A DNA stretch of 64,000 nucleotides from Longilinea sp964536805 (lineage in GTDB: Bacteria > Chloroflexota > Anaerolineae > Anaerolineales > Anaerolineaceae): NCBI GenBank assembly GCA_964536805.1, contig CAZHYQ010000004.1, forward strand, positions 1 through 64,000, read 5' to 3'. Position 1 is the first letter of the stretch, and every line of letters begins with the position of its first letter. The translations under genes and the position numbers were made by a program. The notes under the pieces are model-generated. The model ran no database searches. It was not told the origin of the DNA and worked only from the letters and a program-made list of their open reading frames with translations. Shown piece after piece: positions 53,036 through 62,748 of this stretch.

Positions 53036-53716
53036 ATGCGGATGGAAGAATTGAACTGGATGGATGTCGAAAATTACCTCAAGCAGGATGACCGCATCAT
53101 CCTGATCATCGGTGCTTGCGAGCAACATGGTTACTTGAGCCTGTTGACCGATATAAAAATTCCCCAGGCTTTGGCCGACGCTGCCAGCCAGCAAAGCGGC
53201 GTTTTGATTGCACCGCCGTTGAACTTTGGCGTCTCGCCCTACTTCCTGCGCTATCCCGGCACCATCAGCCTGCGTGTCAGCACGTTTATTAATGTTTTGG
53301 AAGATATGGTGCGGTCATTATATGGCTATGGTTTTCGCCGCATGTTGGTACTCAACGGGCATGGCGGAAACCATGCCGGCAACAGCAAACTGACCGAGCT
53401 CGCCAACGATCTGCCTGGTTTGAAACTGGCCTGGTATGAATGGTGGGATGCCACCAGCGTCACCGCAGTGGCTTTGAAGCACGGGCTGCACTCCAATCAT
53501 GCTGCCTGGATCGAAGCTTTTCCCTTCACCCGCGTGGCTGAACTGCCGGAAGGAGAAAAAAAACCAGCCGATTTCAAGGGCGTGTTGAACGCGGAGGAAG
53601 CCCGCCAGGTTTACGGCGACGGCGTGTTTGGCGGACCTTATCAGGCGGATGACGCGGTGATGAACGAAATATTTACCGCGGCGCTTAAGGATGTGCTTTT
53701 CGAATTGGAATTCTAG
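53036..53716 (+). CDS. Creatininase-family amidohydrolase
   Basis: 226 residues. Metal-ligand motif GACEQHGYLSLLTDI supplies Glu, His and Asp; the second motif is VLNGHGGNHAGN, and a later Glu is in HAAWIEAFPF. The family includes creatinine amidohydrolase, ArfB/MftE-like peptidases and FAPy hydrolase; this protein is not specific to any. The usual HLP after EQHG is YLS. Met at 53036 follows GGAGGG by 5-7 nt. Confidence 0.85.
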   Translation: MRMEELNWMDVENYLKQDDRIILIIGACEQHGYLSLLTDIKIPQALADAASQQSGVLIAPPLNFGVSPYFLRYPGTISLRVSTFINVLEDMVRSLYGYGFRRMLVLNGHGGNHAGNSKLTELANDLPGLKLAWYEWWDATSVTAVALKHGLHSNHAAWIEAFPFTRVAELPEGEKKPADFKGVLNAEEARQVYGDGVFGGPYQADDAVMNEIFTAALKDVLFELEF

Positions 53717-53759
53717 GACATCGATCTTAACGGTGTCAATTAATCCAATCGGAATATTA

Positions 53760-53788
53760 TTGACGAAACCATATCCATCGGTCACAAT
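53760..53788 (+). promoter_or_regulatory. Promoter of cydDC (leaderless type)
   Basis: TTGACG (53760-53765), exactly 17 nt, CACAAT (53783-53788), then 6 nt to the ATG at 53795. Transcription would begin at the A of ATG. No ribosome binding site is present. Confidence 0.6.
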
Positions 53789-53794
53789 CTCCTT

Positions 53795-55546
53795 ATGAAC
53801 ATCGATCCGCGCTTGCTTCGCCAGGCACGCGTTGCCCAGGCGGCTATGCTGCTGACCCTGCTTTTTGGGGTTGGTGGCGGGGTGCTGGTGATTCTGCAGG
53901 CGGGAAACTTAAGCGCGGTAATCGCACGCGTATTCCTGGCCGGCCAGACATTGAGTCAGGTTGCCGGGCTGCTGCGCTGGCTGTTTGTGATCTTCTTACT
54001 CCGGGCTGGTGCGACCCTTGGGGGTGAAGTGGCTGCCAATGCCGTGGCTGTAAGGGTAAAAGCAGGGTTGCGCCAGCTATTGCTCGAGAAGTTCATCCGG
54101 TTGGGACCAGCTTATCAAAACCGGCATGAATCGAGCGACCTCGCTGCGGCGGCTCTGCAGGGTGTTGAGAATTTGGATGCATACTTCAGCCAATTCCTGC
54201 CGCAAATCGTCCTTGCGGCGGTGATTCCATTGGCTGTTTTGGCCGCTGTGTTTCCACGCGACCCGCTGTCCGGTCTAATTCTATTGATTACAGCGCCGCT
54301 GATTCCGGTCTTTATGGTATTGATCGGCAAATTGGCTGAAGCCCTGACAAACCGCCAGTTTACCGCGCTGCAGCGCATGAGTGCCTTCTTCCTGGATACC
54401 ATGCAGGGCTTGACCACATTGAAGGCTTTGGGACAGAGCACTAACCAGACTGAAAAAATCAAAACTGTCAGCGAACGCTACCGGCGTGCGACGATGAGCG
54501 TGCTGCAAACCACTTTTCTCTCAGCATTGGTACTGGAATGGGTGGGCACGTTGAGCACTGCGGTGGTGGCAGTGGAAATTGGACTGCGTGTTTTGTATGG
54601 ACGGTTGGGTTTTGAACAGGCTTTGTTTATTCTGATCGTTGCCCCGGAGTTTTATTTGCCATTGCGCATGCTCGGGCAGCGTTTTCATGCTGGCATGGCT
54701 GGCGTGGCCGCTGCCCGCAAAATTTTTGAGGTTTTGGAAACGCCGGAAAACGCTGCAAGCAGCCAATCTCGCAGCATCCATAGAGGTGCGGGGGGTGAAG
54801 CTGCTTGGATCGACCGTCCCATTTGTTTTGAAGCAGTCTCCTTTCAATTTCCCGGGCGGGAGGAAGCTGCTCTGAAGGCTATTTCCTTTTGTATCCAGCC
54901 GGGAGAAATGATCGCTGTGGTTGGACGCAGCGGAGCAGGGAAAAGTACGCTGGCACATCTGCTGCTTGGATTCATCCAACCCACGGAGGGAAAAATCCGA
55001 GCGGGGTATCAGCGCATGCAGGATATCCCGATTGAAGTCTGGCGCAACCAAATTGCCTGGGTCAGCCAGCAGCCAGTGCTGTTTTCAGGCTCTCTCCTTG
55101 ATAATATGCGCATAGCCAATCCAGATGCACAACTTTTGGCTATCGCGATGGCGGCGGAAGCAGCAGGATTATTGGACGTGGTGGATCACCTGCCGCAGGG
55201 TTGGGATACGCCTATTGGCGAAGGAGGAATGCGGTTAAGCGGCGGTCAGGGGCAGAGGTTGGCACTGGCCCGGGCCTTTTTACGCAATAAGCCGTTCCTT
55301 GTTTTGGATGAACCCACCGCCCGGCTTGATTCGCAACGCGAGCAGCAACTTGCGGAGGCAACCCGCCGGTTATGTGTTGGACGAACCGTTTTTGTCATTG
55401 CCCACCGCCTGCAGACCGTCCGCGAGGCCGATAACATTCTGGTGCTTGAAAACGGTCGATTGGTTGAAATGGGCGATCACTCCGAATTGGTTCGCTTGAA
55501 CGGTGCGTATGCGCGCCTGTTGCAGGCCGGACAGGAGGGGGGATGA
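53795..55546 (+). CDS. cydD: Thiol reductant ABC exporter subunit CydD
   Basis: 583 residues: six-helix ABC exporter domain, then an ATPase domain with Walker A GRSGAGKST near 377, signature LSGGQGQR and Walker B FLVLDEPTARLD. The membrane domain has the CydD pattern HESSDLAAAALQGVENLDAYFSQFLPQ. CydDC exports cysteine/glutathione or, per later work, moves heme, and is needed to assemble cytochrome bd. Its stop overlaps the cydC start by 4 nt. Confidence 0.93.
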   Translation: MNIDPRLLRQARVAQAAMLLTLLFGVGGGVLVILQAGNLSAVIARVFLAGQTLSQVAGLLRWLFVIFLLRAGATLGGEVAANAVAVRVKAGLRQLLLEKFIRLGPAYQNRHESSDLAAAALQGVENLDAYFSQFLPQIVLAAVIPLAVLAAVFPRDPLSGLILLITAPLIPVFMVLIGKLAEALTNRQFTALQRMSAFFLDTMQGLTTLKALGQSTNQTEKIKTVSERYRRATMSVLQTTFLSALVLEWVGTLSTAVVAVEIGLRVLYGRLGFEQALFILIVAPEFYLPLRMLGQRFHAGMAGVAAARKIFEVLETPENAASSQSRSIHRGAGGEAAWIDRPICFEAVSFQFPGREEAALKAISFCIQPGEMIAVVGRSGAGKSTLAHLLLGFIQPTEGKIRAGYQRMQDIPIEVWRNQIAWVSQQPVLFSGSLLDNMRIANPDAQLLAIAMAAEAAGLLDVVDHLPQGWDTPIGEGGMRLSGGQGQRLALARAFLRNKPFLVLDEPTARLDSQREQQLAEATRRLCVGRTVFVIAHRLQTVREADNILVLENGRLVEMGDHSELVRLNGAYARLLQAGQEGG

Positions 55547-57282
55547 AAACCTTCCTCAGGCTGCTTGGATTTTTGCGGCCATTCCTTGGCGGAATTGGTC
55601 TTTCCGTGCTCGCGAGTACTGCGACAATCGCCAGCAGCATTGGCTTGCTGGGAACTTCGGCTTATCTCATCGCCAGCGCAGCCTTGCAGCCTTCCATCGC
55701 CGCTTTACAGGTTGCCATCGTGGGGGTGCGATTCTTTGGCATCTCGCGTGGCGTCTTTCGCTACCTTGAACGTCTCAATTCGCATTCAGTCAATTTTAGA
55801 CTGCTCGCAAACCTACGGGTCTGGTTTTACCAGGTCCTGGAACCGCTGGCGCCGGCTCGCCTGATCGATTATCAATCTGGCGATTTATTGCAGCGGGCGG
55901 TTGGCGATATCGAGGTTTTGGAGAATTTTTATGTTCGCGTGATTGCGCCGCTGCTGGCTGCAATTCTGATTACAGTGGGGGCTGGATGGTTATTGGGCAG
56001 CTGGAATTTACGACTGGCAGGCGTATTAGTCGGTGGTCTGCTGCTGGGCGGAATTGCAGTTCCAATAATTACCTATCGTTTGGGCCGAAATCCGGGCCGA
56101 GCCCTGGTGAAAGCCCGTGCTGATTTGAGTGCCAGCTATGTGGAGACGCTCCAGGGTCTGGCTGACCTGTTGGCGTACGGGCAGGAAACTGCCCTGCGGC
56201 AGCGCTTGGGAAACCTTGAACAAAAACTCTCAGCAGAACAGATGCGCCTGGCATGGGCTGGCGGCAGCGGTAACGCCTTGGGGCAATTGACGGCCAATCT
56301 GACGCTTCTTTTGGTCCTGCTCGTCGCCATTCCGCTGGTCAGCACCGGAGAGCTGGAAGGTGTCTTATTGGCAGTAGTCTCCTTGGTGGTGTTAGCCAGT
56401 TTTGAAGCTGTCACGCCGCTGCCGCAAGCCGGACAAATGCTGGAAGCCTGTCTGGAATCGGCACGTCGCCTTTTTACACTGGCAGACCTGAAGCCAGCAA
56501 TCAATGAACCATCAACGCCGTTGGCAGCACCGCCTGCTGGACAAATTTCACTGTCGAATCTTGCTTTTCGTTATGATGGATCTTCACCATCAGTGTTGCG
56601 GGATATTGACCTGACCATTTCGCCTGGCCGAAAGGTGGCTTTAGTCGGTCCAAGCGGGGCAGGAAAATCGACTGTTTTGGCATTGTTAATGCGTTTTTGG
56701 GAACCGACTTCTGGGGATATCCTGTTGGACGGCATAGATTACCGGAATTACCGCAGTGAGGATGCTCGCCGCCTGTTCGCCATGGTATCTCAATCGACTT
56801 ACCTGTTCACTGCGACTCTTCGTCAAAATTTGCTGCTTGTAAAACCAGGCGCGGATGAAGCGGATCTTCTGCAGGTCATCAATCTGGCCGGTCTGCAGAA
56901 TTGGTTTAGACAATTGCCAGATGGGTTGGATACCTGGTTGGGCGAACGCGGCCAGCAGTTGAGCGGCGGCGAAAGGCAACGTTTGGCTGTGGCACGCATG
57001 TTGTTGCAGGATGCTCCTGTGGTATTGTTGGATGAGCCCACCGCCCAATTGGATACCATCACCGAGCGGGATTTGATCGAAACGCTGCATGAAGTTCTGG
57101 CAAACCGCACAGTTCTTTGGGCAACCCATAACCTGACTGCCATGGATTGGATGGATGAAATTGTTGTATTGGATGAGGGCCGGGTGGTGGAACGCGGTAA
57201 GCATGCCAATTTATTGCGCTCGGGTGGATTGTATGCGCGGTTGTGGAATATCCAGAACCGGGAATTAATTCCTGATATATAA
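55543..57282 (+). CDS. cydC: Thiol reductant ABC exporter subunit CydC
   Basis: 579 residues with exporter plus ATPase domain. CydC-typical segments are GLLGTSAYLIASAALQPSIAALQVAIVGVRFFGISRGVFRYLERLNSH. Walker A is GPSGAGKST near 369, signature LSGGERQR, Walker B VVLLDEPTAQLD, H-loop ATHNL. It forms the heterodimer with CydD. The gene is translationally coupled to cydD (ATGA). Confidence 0.93.
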   Translation: MKTFLRLLGFLRPFLGGIGLSVLASTATIASSIGLLGTSAYLIASAALQPSIAALQVAIVGVRFFGISRGVFRYLERLNSHSVNFRLLANLRVWFYQVLEPLAPARLIDYQSGDLLQRAVGDIEVLENFYVRVIAPLLAAILITVGAGWLLGSWNLRLAGVLVGGLLLGGIAVPIITYRLGRNPGRALVKARADLSASYVETLQGLADLLAYGQETALRQRLGNLEQKLSAEQMRLAWAGGSGNALGQLTANLTLLLVLLVAIPLVSTGELEGVLLAVVSLVVLASFEAVTPLPQAGQMLEACLESARRLFTLADLKPAINEPSTPLAAPPAGQISLSNLAFRYDGSSPSVLRDIDLTISPGRKVALVGPSGAGKSTVLALLMRFWEPTSGDILLDGIDYRNYRSEDARRLFAMVSQSTYLFTATLRQNLLLVKPGADEADLLQVINLAGLQNWFRQLPDGLDTWLGERGQQLSGGERQRLAVARMLLQDAPVVLLDEPTAQLDTITERDLIETLHEVLANRTVLWATHNLTAMDWMDEIVVLDEGRVVERGKHANLLRSGGLYARLWNIQNRELIPDI

Positions 57283-57366
57283 GCCCTAGGAACTTTCGCA
57301 ATTAAGCTTGCGTCTTAGCCTCAGGCAGGTGGAAGTGTCCGGTTCACCTCCTGCCGGGAGGAGAAG

Positions 57367-59736
57367 ATGAAAACCCCTTGGTTGGCAGTGCTGCTTGGCA
57401 TGTGCTTGCTGCTTTTAGCCGCCAATCCGGTGCAAGCGGATGGGATCATCATCCCTACGCCGCCGCCTTGCCCGGTGGATGGCTGCCCTTCTGTATTTCC
57501 AATTTCGCAGCTGGCTGTCAAGTATCACCATGTGGATGTGAGAATTGAAAACCAGATCGCGGTGACGCATATCGATCAGGTTTTTTTCAACCCCAATGAC
57601 TGGCAAGTCGAAGGGACCTATCTTTTTCCGCTGCCGCTGGATGCGGTTGTTACCCAATTCACGCTTTGGATGGACGGTAAACCCGTTCAGGGGCAGGTGC
57701 TGGATGCGGCCCAGGCCCGCGAGAAATATGAAGAAATCGTACGCACCTTACGGGATCCAGCCTTGCTTGAATATGCCGGCCGGGGTGCCGTTCAGGCCAG
57801 CATTTTCCCAATTCCGCCCCAGGGAGAAAGGCGTATCGAGCTTGAGTACAGCCAGGCGTTGACCGTTGATAACGGCCTGGTACGCTATCTCTATCCACTC
57901 AACACCGAAAAATTCTCGGTCCAGCCTTTGGATAGCGTCCGCGTCAGTGTTTCAATCCAGTCTGATCAGCCGATCCGCACGTTGTATTCGCCCTCTCATA
58001 AGATCGAAATAACCCGGAACGGTGATAACAGCGCAACTGCGACTTATGAAGCATCCAATCTGACGCCGGATGCGGATTTTGCGTTGTACTACTCTCTGGC
58101 CGGTACGGACGCATTTCACCTGTTTTCGTACCGCGATCCTGGTGACGCCACGGAGAAAGACGGCTTCTTTATGCTCCTGCTGGCACCCCCGCCTGGGATG
58201 AAAGCTGAAACCGTCGCCAAGGATGTCCTGCTGGTATTGGACCGGTCAGGCAGCATGGAGGGCGATAAATTTACCCAGGCTATGGCGGCTTCGCGGTACA
58301 TTCTGAAAAACCTGAATCCGCAAGACCGATTTTACGTATCGTCTTTCAGTTCCACCATCCAAACTTATGCCAGCGATTTACGGCCAGCCAGCGAAGCCGA
58401 TCAGGCAGTAAAGTGGGTGGATGGTTTGAGTGCCCTGGGCAGCACCGACATCAACCGCGCACTGCTTGAAGCTGCGGCAGTCGCAAAAGGCGGCCGCCCG
58501 ACTTATCTGATCTTCCTGACGGACGGTTTACCGACTGAAGGCGAAGTGGACCGCCAGAAGATCCCGGATAATTTCATGGCTGCCGCACCGGAAAACCTGA
58601 GGTTGTTTACTTTCGGTGTCGGATACGATGTGGATACCGTGCTGCTTGATTCGCTGGCGCAGGATCACCAGGGTAAAACCACTTATGTCCTCCCTGGCGA
58701 ACCTTTGGATGAAGCGCTATCGGGCTTTTATGAAAGCATCAGTTCGCCGGTTTTGACCAACCTGAAAATCGATTACGGCAGTCAGAATGTCTACGATGTT
58801 TACCCGCAGGTATTGCCCGACCTGTTTGCCGGCGGTCAGATTGTGGTGGCTGGACGCTACCGCGACAACGGCAAGTTCAACCTCACGTTGACCGGGATGG
58901 TGAATGGCGAACAGCAAACCTTTCATTTCAATGATCAAGATTTTATTGCAGACAACCATGCTGAAACGGGTCCGCTAGTCAATTTACCAAGGCTGTGGGC
59001 TACTCGCAAGATCGGTTTCCTGCTTACCCAGATCCGCTTGAAAGGGCCGGACCAGGAATCAATCGATCAGATTGTGCGCTTGAGCATCCGTTATGGCATT
59101 GTGACGCCCTATACATCCTACCTCGTCACGGAAGACATGCCGTTGGGCGAAGCCAGCCAGCGCGATCTGGCTGATCAGAGCTACCAGCAACTTCAAGCCA
59201 TGCCAACAGCGGCCAGCGGGGCTGGAGCGGTCAATCAGGCGGCTGAGGAAGGTGCTTTATCTGCTGCCCAGGCTGCTCCTGCATTATCGAAAGAAGACAG
59301 CCAGAGCGTCAAGGTTGCGGGCTCGCGGACTTTCGTGCTCAAAGATGGCATCTGGTACGACACGGCTTTTGACCCAACAAAAATGGCGCCAAAGAAGGTT
59401 CAATTCCTGTCAGCCGACTATTTTACGCTTGCCAGTTCGCAAGCCGACCTGGGCGCAGCGTTGGCCCTGGGTTCGCGCGTAGTGGTCGTTGCACAGGATC
59501 AGGCATATGAAATTGTTGCCGTTGACCAACCCATCCAATCGGTAACTGCAACGATTACACCTACGCCTGTCATTCCAGAGCGCCCCGCTCAATCATCGCC
59601 AACCAAGATTTCTCCCACCGTCACCGCTCCCGGCGAGACCCCGCCGGGCGACAGCCCAATTTTGTGTACGGCTTTTGCTCTGCCGCTGCTGTTGATTGTT
59701 TTCCTGGCAAGCGCCAGTAAACGCAAAGATTCCTGA
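57367..59736 (+). CDS. VIT and von Willebrand factor A domain protein, secreted and anchored
   Basis: 789 residues. A signal peptide ends near AANPVQA. The VIT domain spans about 45-175 (VEGTYLFPLPLDAVVTQFTLWMDGK, REKYEEIV). The vWA domain starts near 285 with MIDAS residues DRSGSMEG, later STDIN and FLTDGLPTEG. Gln/Ala-rich and Thr/Pro-rich stretches precede a C-terminal helix (AFALPLLLIVFLASA) and basic KRKDS. Inter-alpha-trypsin-inhibitor-like adhesion or stress protein; ligand unknown. GGGAGGAG precedes the ATG. Confidence 0.9.
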   Translation: MKTPWLAVLLGMCLLLLAANPVQADGIIIPTPPPCPVDGCPSVFPISQLAVKYHHVDVRIENQIAVTHIDQVFFNPNDWQVEGTYLFPLPLDAVVTQFTLWMDGKPVQGQVLDAAQAREKYEEIVRTLRDPALLEYAGRGAVQASIFPIPPQGERRIELEYSQALTVDNGLVRYLYPLNTEKFSVQPLDSVRVSVSIQSDQPIRTLYSPSHKIEITRNGDNSATATYEASNLTPDADFALYYSLAGTDAFHLFSYRDPGDATEKDGFFMLLLAPPPGMKAETVAKDVLLVLDRSGSMEGDKFTQAMAASRYILKNLNPQDRFYVSSFSSTIQTYASDLRPASEADQAVKWVDGLSALGSTDINRALLEAAAVAKGGRPTYLIFLTDGLPTEGEVDRQKIPDNFMAAAPENLRLFTFGVGYDVDTVLLDSLAQDHQGKTTYVLPGEPLDEALSGFYESISSPVLTNLKIDYGSQNVYDVYPQVLPDLFAGGQIVVAGRYRDNGKFNLTLTGMVNGEQQTFHFNDQDFIADNHAETGPLVNLPRLWATRKIGFLLTQIRLKGPDQESIDQIVRLSIRYGIVTPYTSYLVTEDMPLGEASQRDLADQSYQQLQAMPTAASGAGAVNQAAEEGALSAAQAAPALSKEDSQSVKVAGSRTFVLKDGIWYDTAFDPTKMAPKKVQFLSADYFTLASSQADLGAALALGSRVVVVAQDQAYEIVAVDQPIQSVTATITPTPVIPERPAQSSPTKISPTVTAPGETPPGDSPILCTAFALPLLLIVFLASASKRKDS

Positions 59737-59784
59737 TTGATTTAGGGCGTGAGGACCATCGCCGACAATGATTGAATCAGGGAA

Positions 59785-59832
59785 TAAAAAAACGCTGGGT
59801 CAGTGATTGCCCGGATCACTGATTCAGCGTTT
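59785..59832 (-). terminator. Rho-independent terminator between the VIT/VWA gene and tsaC
   Basis: A compound stem (AACGCTG, then TCAGTGAT with ATCACTGA, then CAGCGTT) spans 59790-59832. On the minus strand it runs into seven T. It mainly ends the prfA-prmC-tsaC operon and may also act on the plus strand. Confidence 0.88.
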
Positions 59833-59900
59833 TCAGGAGAATGCAACCTCAGATTAATGCGCCAGACTAAGACTTATATGAAGGAAAGTTTAGTGCAGGA

Positions 59901-60527
59901 TTAGAATTTCGTCTCAAGCACCCGCTCCAACATTTTGCGGGTGATGGCGCCTTCCCGTAATATGCGCAGTTCGGTTCCAGTGCAATCCACCACGGTCGAG
60001 GGAACCCCGCCAGGACAGGGTCCTCCGTCCAGCACCAAATCAACCCTATCCGCCAATTGGTCGAGCACATCCTGCGCAGTAACTGGACTGGGCAGACCGG
60101 ATAGGTTCGCCGAGGTTGTCGCGAGCGGTCCGTTATTCTGCAATAATTCCTGGGCAAAGGCATGATTTGGCATGCGTACCCCAATGGTTGGCAGGGGTGA
60201 TAGGTTGGCTGGCAGTCCGGGTTTGCGTGGAACAATCAGCGTGAGCGCACCCGGCCAAAATTCTTTTACCAATCGCCTGGCGTTATCTCCCAACCCAACT
60301 GTCACCCGGGTAAGGTGATCAACATTGCCAATGAGAACAGCAATGGCTTTGTTGGTATCGCGTCCTTTGATTTCAAATAAACGGTCAATGGAATCTGCCT
60401 CAGTGACGAGGCAGCCCAGCCCATAAACAGTATCGGTTGGAAAAGCGATCACCCCGCCCGCTTGCAGAATTTGGTGGCCGCGAACAAGTGCTTTTGGATC
60501 ATTCGTTTTGATAATCAGAGTATTCAT
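59901..60527 (-). CDS. tsaC: L-threonylcarbamoyladenylate synthase (Sua5/YrdC family)
   Basis: 208 residues. Typical motifs are GGVIAFPTDTVYGLGC, EIKGRDTNKAIAVLI (KxR site), FWPGALTLIVPRK, VRMPNHAFAQELL and GPLATTSANLSG, followed by the STVVDCTG segment. It makes threonylcarbamoyl-AMP for t6A37 of tRNA. The length matches the short TsaC form without the Sua5 C-terminal domain. Its start overlaps the prmC stop by 4 nt. Confidence 0.95.
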   Translation of the reverse strand: MNTLIIKTNDPKALVRGHQILQAGGVIAFPTDTVYGLGCLVTEADSIDRLFEIKGRDTNKAIAVLIGNVDHLTRVTVGLGDNARRLVKEFWPGALTLIVPRKPGLPANLSPLPTIGVRMPNHAFAQELLQNNGPLATTSANLSGLPSPVTAQDVLDQLADRVDLVLDGGPCPGGVPSTVVDCTGTELRILREGAITRKMLERVLETKF

Positions 60528-61375
60528 CGGAGATTTTCAATCTTCAAAATTCGCGGCAGACCCGCCAGATCTGGCAGAAGAATAATAGTTGCATCTGGGA
60601 ATAATTCACGCGCAAAATTCGGCGCGCTTTCTCCCTGGCCGGCTTCGATCTCCAGAAGTATGGCAGCGCCAGGCGCAGCCCAACGCCTGGCATCCCACAA
60701 CAGCTCACGGATTAACCTTAACCCATCCGGGCCGCCATCCAGAGCGCCGCGCGGCTCGTGTTTTGAAACAGGAAGATTATCAAGCGTGGTCGAGGGGATA
60801 TAAGGCAGGTTGGCCACCACCAGGTCTAATTTGCCCGGACATTCAACCAGCAGATTGGTCTTTTTCCATTCTATGCGGTCCACCACGCCGTGATGGATTG
60901 CATTTTCTCTGGCGAGATCCAACGCCGCCTGGGATTGGTCCGTTGCAAGTAACCGGATATCCGGTTGGTTTTTGGCCAGGCTGATGGCGATACAGCCCGA
61001 GCCAGTACCGACATCGGCAACCATGCGGTGTTTATGGTGGTTTTCCAACCACAACAAGGCCTGTTCGACCAGCAGTTCCGTTTCCGGGCGCGGAATTAGA
61101 ACGTCTGGTGTGACGATAAAATCCAGACCATAGAATTCCCAATGCCCGAGGATATACGGTAACGGAATTCCGGAGGATCGCTTCTCCAACAGGAGATTGA
61201 GCTGTTCAAGCTGACTTTCACTTAGATTTTTTTCCGGGTGCGCCAGCACCCAGGTGCGGTTTTTTTCCAAAACATGGGCCAGCAGCAGTTGGGTTTCCAA
61301 CCCCGCGTCAGGAGTAAACGTTTCCAGGCGGCGGCGTGCCTGGGTCAACCAGTAAGCACTGCTATTCGTCTCCAT
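60524..61375 (-). CDS. prmC: Release factor glutamine methyltransferase PrmC
   Basis: 283 residues. The N-terminal helical domain (AYWLTQARRRLE...LLLAHVL) recognises the release factor, and the catalytic domain has PRPETELLVEQAL, VADVGTGSGCIAISLAK and the substrate motif VVANLPYIP, where the usual NPPY is NLPY. PrmC methylates the GGQ glutamine of RF1/RF2. The start (61375 or 61381) overlaps the prfA end, an arrangement common for prfA-prmC. Confidence 0.92.
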   Translation of the reverse strand: METNSSAYWLTQARRRLETFTPDAGLETQLLLAHVLEKNRTWVLAHPEKNLSESQLEQLNLLLEKRSSGIPLPYILGHWEFYGLDFIVTPDVLIPRPETELLVEQALLWLENHHKHRMVADVGTGSGCIAISLAKNQPDIRLLATDQSQAALDLARENAIHHGVVDRIEWKKTNLLVECPGKLDLVVANLPYIPSTTLDNLPVSKHEPRGALDGGPDGLRLIRELLWDARRWAAPGAAILLEIEAGQGESAPNFARELFPDATIILLPDLAGLPRILKIENLR

Positions 61376-62435
61376 AATCATCGCTGGTGGAGAGCCGTTC
61401 GCTTTCTGCTTGAAGGGAGAGTTCATCGATGAACTGATCCAAATCGCCATCCAAAACAGCTGGAAGATTGAACGAGGAAACATTGACGCGGTGGTCAGTC
61501 ACCCGGTTTTGCGGGAAGTTATAGGTGCGGATTTTTTCCGACCGTTCTCCTGTGCCAATTTGCGAGCGGCGTGAATCCTCCAGCTCTTGCTGGCGTTTCA
61601 ACATTTCCATATCGTACAGGCGGGCACGCAAGATGCTCATTGCACGCAATTTGTTCTGTAATTGCGAGCGTTCGTCCTGGCAGGTGACAACAATTCCGGA
61701 AGGCAAGTGCAGGATGCGAACTGCGGTAGAGTTCTTTTGTACGTTTTGCCCGCCAGCGCCAGCCGAGCGGTAGACCTCTATTTGAATATCCTTATCCGGG
61801 ATTTGTATGTCCACATCATCCACTTCTGCCAGAACCGCCACGGTTATGGTGGATGTGTGAATGCGTCCAGCGGATTCGGTGACAGGAACACGTTGAACCC
61901 GGTGAACGCCTGATTCATACTTCATGCGCGAGAATACGCCTTTGCCTTTGACATTGAAGATGATTTCTTTAAAACCGCCAATGCCGATTTCATTCTGCGA
62001 GAGGATTTCAACGCGCCAATGCATGCGTTCGGCATAATGGGTATACATGCGGAATAAATCCGCGGCAAAAAGGGCCGCTTCATCGCCGCCTGTACCCGCC
62101 CGAATTTCTACGATTACGTTACGGTCATCGCGCGGGTCTTTGGGAACCAATAAGACCTTGAGCTCCATTTCCAGTTGCTCAACCTTGGGTTCCATTTCCT
62201 GCAATTCGGCTTCAGCCAGTTCGTGCAGTTCAGCGTCATCGCCGTTTACCAGCGCCCGGGCATCCTCGATCTGCTTGAGTAAATTGGTATACTCGCGTGA
62301 TTTTAAAACAATGGTTTCGATATCTGCGCGTTCTTTTGCCAATTCGGCAATGCGTTGATAGTCTTCGGCGCCTTGTTCCAAAAGGCGGTTTAATTCTTCA
62401 TAATGGGCTTCGATTGTAGCAAGCTTTTCAAGCAT
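61362..62435 (-). CDS. prfA: Peptide chain release factor 1
   Basis: 357 residues. Helical domain 1, then RAGTGGDEAALFA, GVHRVQRVPVTESAGRIHTSTITVAV (RF1-type codon recognition region), and the GGQ motif at about 228-230 in SAGAGGQNVQKNSTAVR. RF1 reads UAA and UAG, not UGA, which matters for the TGA gene at 7626. It leads the prfA-prmC-tsaC operon. Confidence 0.97.
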   Translation of the reverse strand: MLEKLATIEAHYEELNRLLEQGAEDYQRIAELAKERADIETIVLKSREYTNLLKQIEDARALVNGDDAELHELAEAELQEMEPKVEQLEMELKVLLVPKDPRDDRNVIVEIRAGTGGDEAALFAADLFRMYTHYAERMHWRVEILSQNEIGIGGFKEIIFNVKGKGVFSRMKYESGVHRVQRVPVTESAGRIHTSTITVAVLAEVDDVDIQIPDKDIQIEVYRSAGAGGQNVQKNSTAVRILHLPSGIVVTCQDERSQLQNKLRAMSILRARLYDMEMLKRQQELEDSRRSQIGTGERSEKIRTYNFPQNRVTDHRVNVSSFNLPAVLDGDLDQFIDELSLQAESERLSTSDDYGDE

Positions 62436-62480
62436 AGTGATCCAATTAAGGTTTCTAGATTTAGTTTCTCGAACTTGAAA

Positions 62481-62489
62481 TTATACCAG
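62481..62489 (-). promoter_or_regulatory. Extended -10 promoter of prfA
   Basis: On the minus strand TGG is followed by TATAAT (plus 62481-62486). No strong -35. It lies 46 nt upstream of the prfA start. Confidence 0.6.
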
Positions 62490-62572
62490 CCTTTTTCTTT
62501 TCGTTTGATGGTGGGCGGGAGGAGGTCGGCCAACCATTTGGTTGGGACAAAACGATCCAAATGTACAGATTA

Positions 62573-62601
62573 TTGCGCGATTCTCATTTCTATTCTACAA
62601 T
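62573..62601 (+). promoter_or_regulatory. Candidate promoter of cydA
   Basis: TTGCGC (62573-62578), 17-nt spacer, TACAAT (62596-62601). The leader to the ATG at 62749 would be about 140 nt. I see no clear Rex, Fnr or ArcA site in it. Confidence 0.5.
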
Positions 62602-62748
62602 GAGGCGTGGTTCGGTCTCTCGGCAAGGTTGGATATTTCAAACCATTTGCCAGTTCTTCTTGGTTTATTCCCTTGTAGATTTATCAAAATTTATTGGTTT
62701 GTTGGTTTCGCAATAGTAACTTTATTTTCTGTTGTGCAGGAGTCGCTT

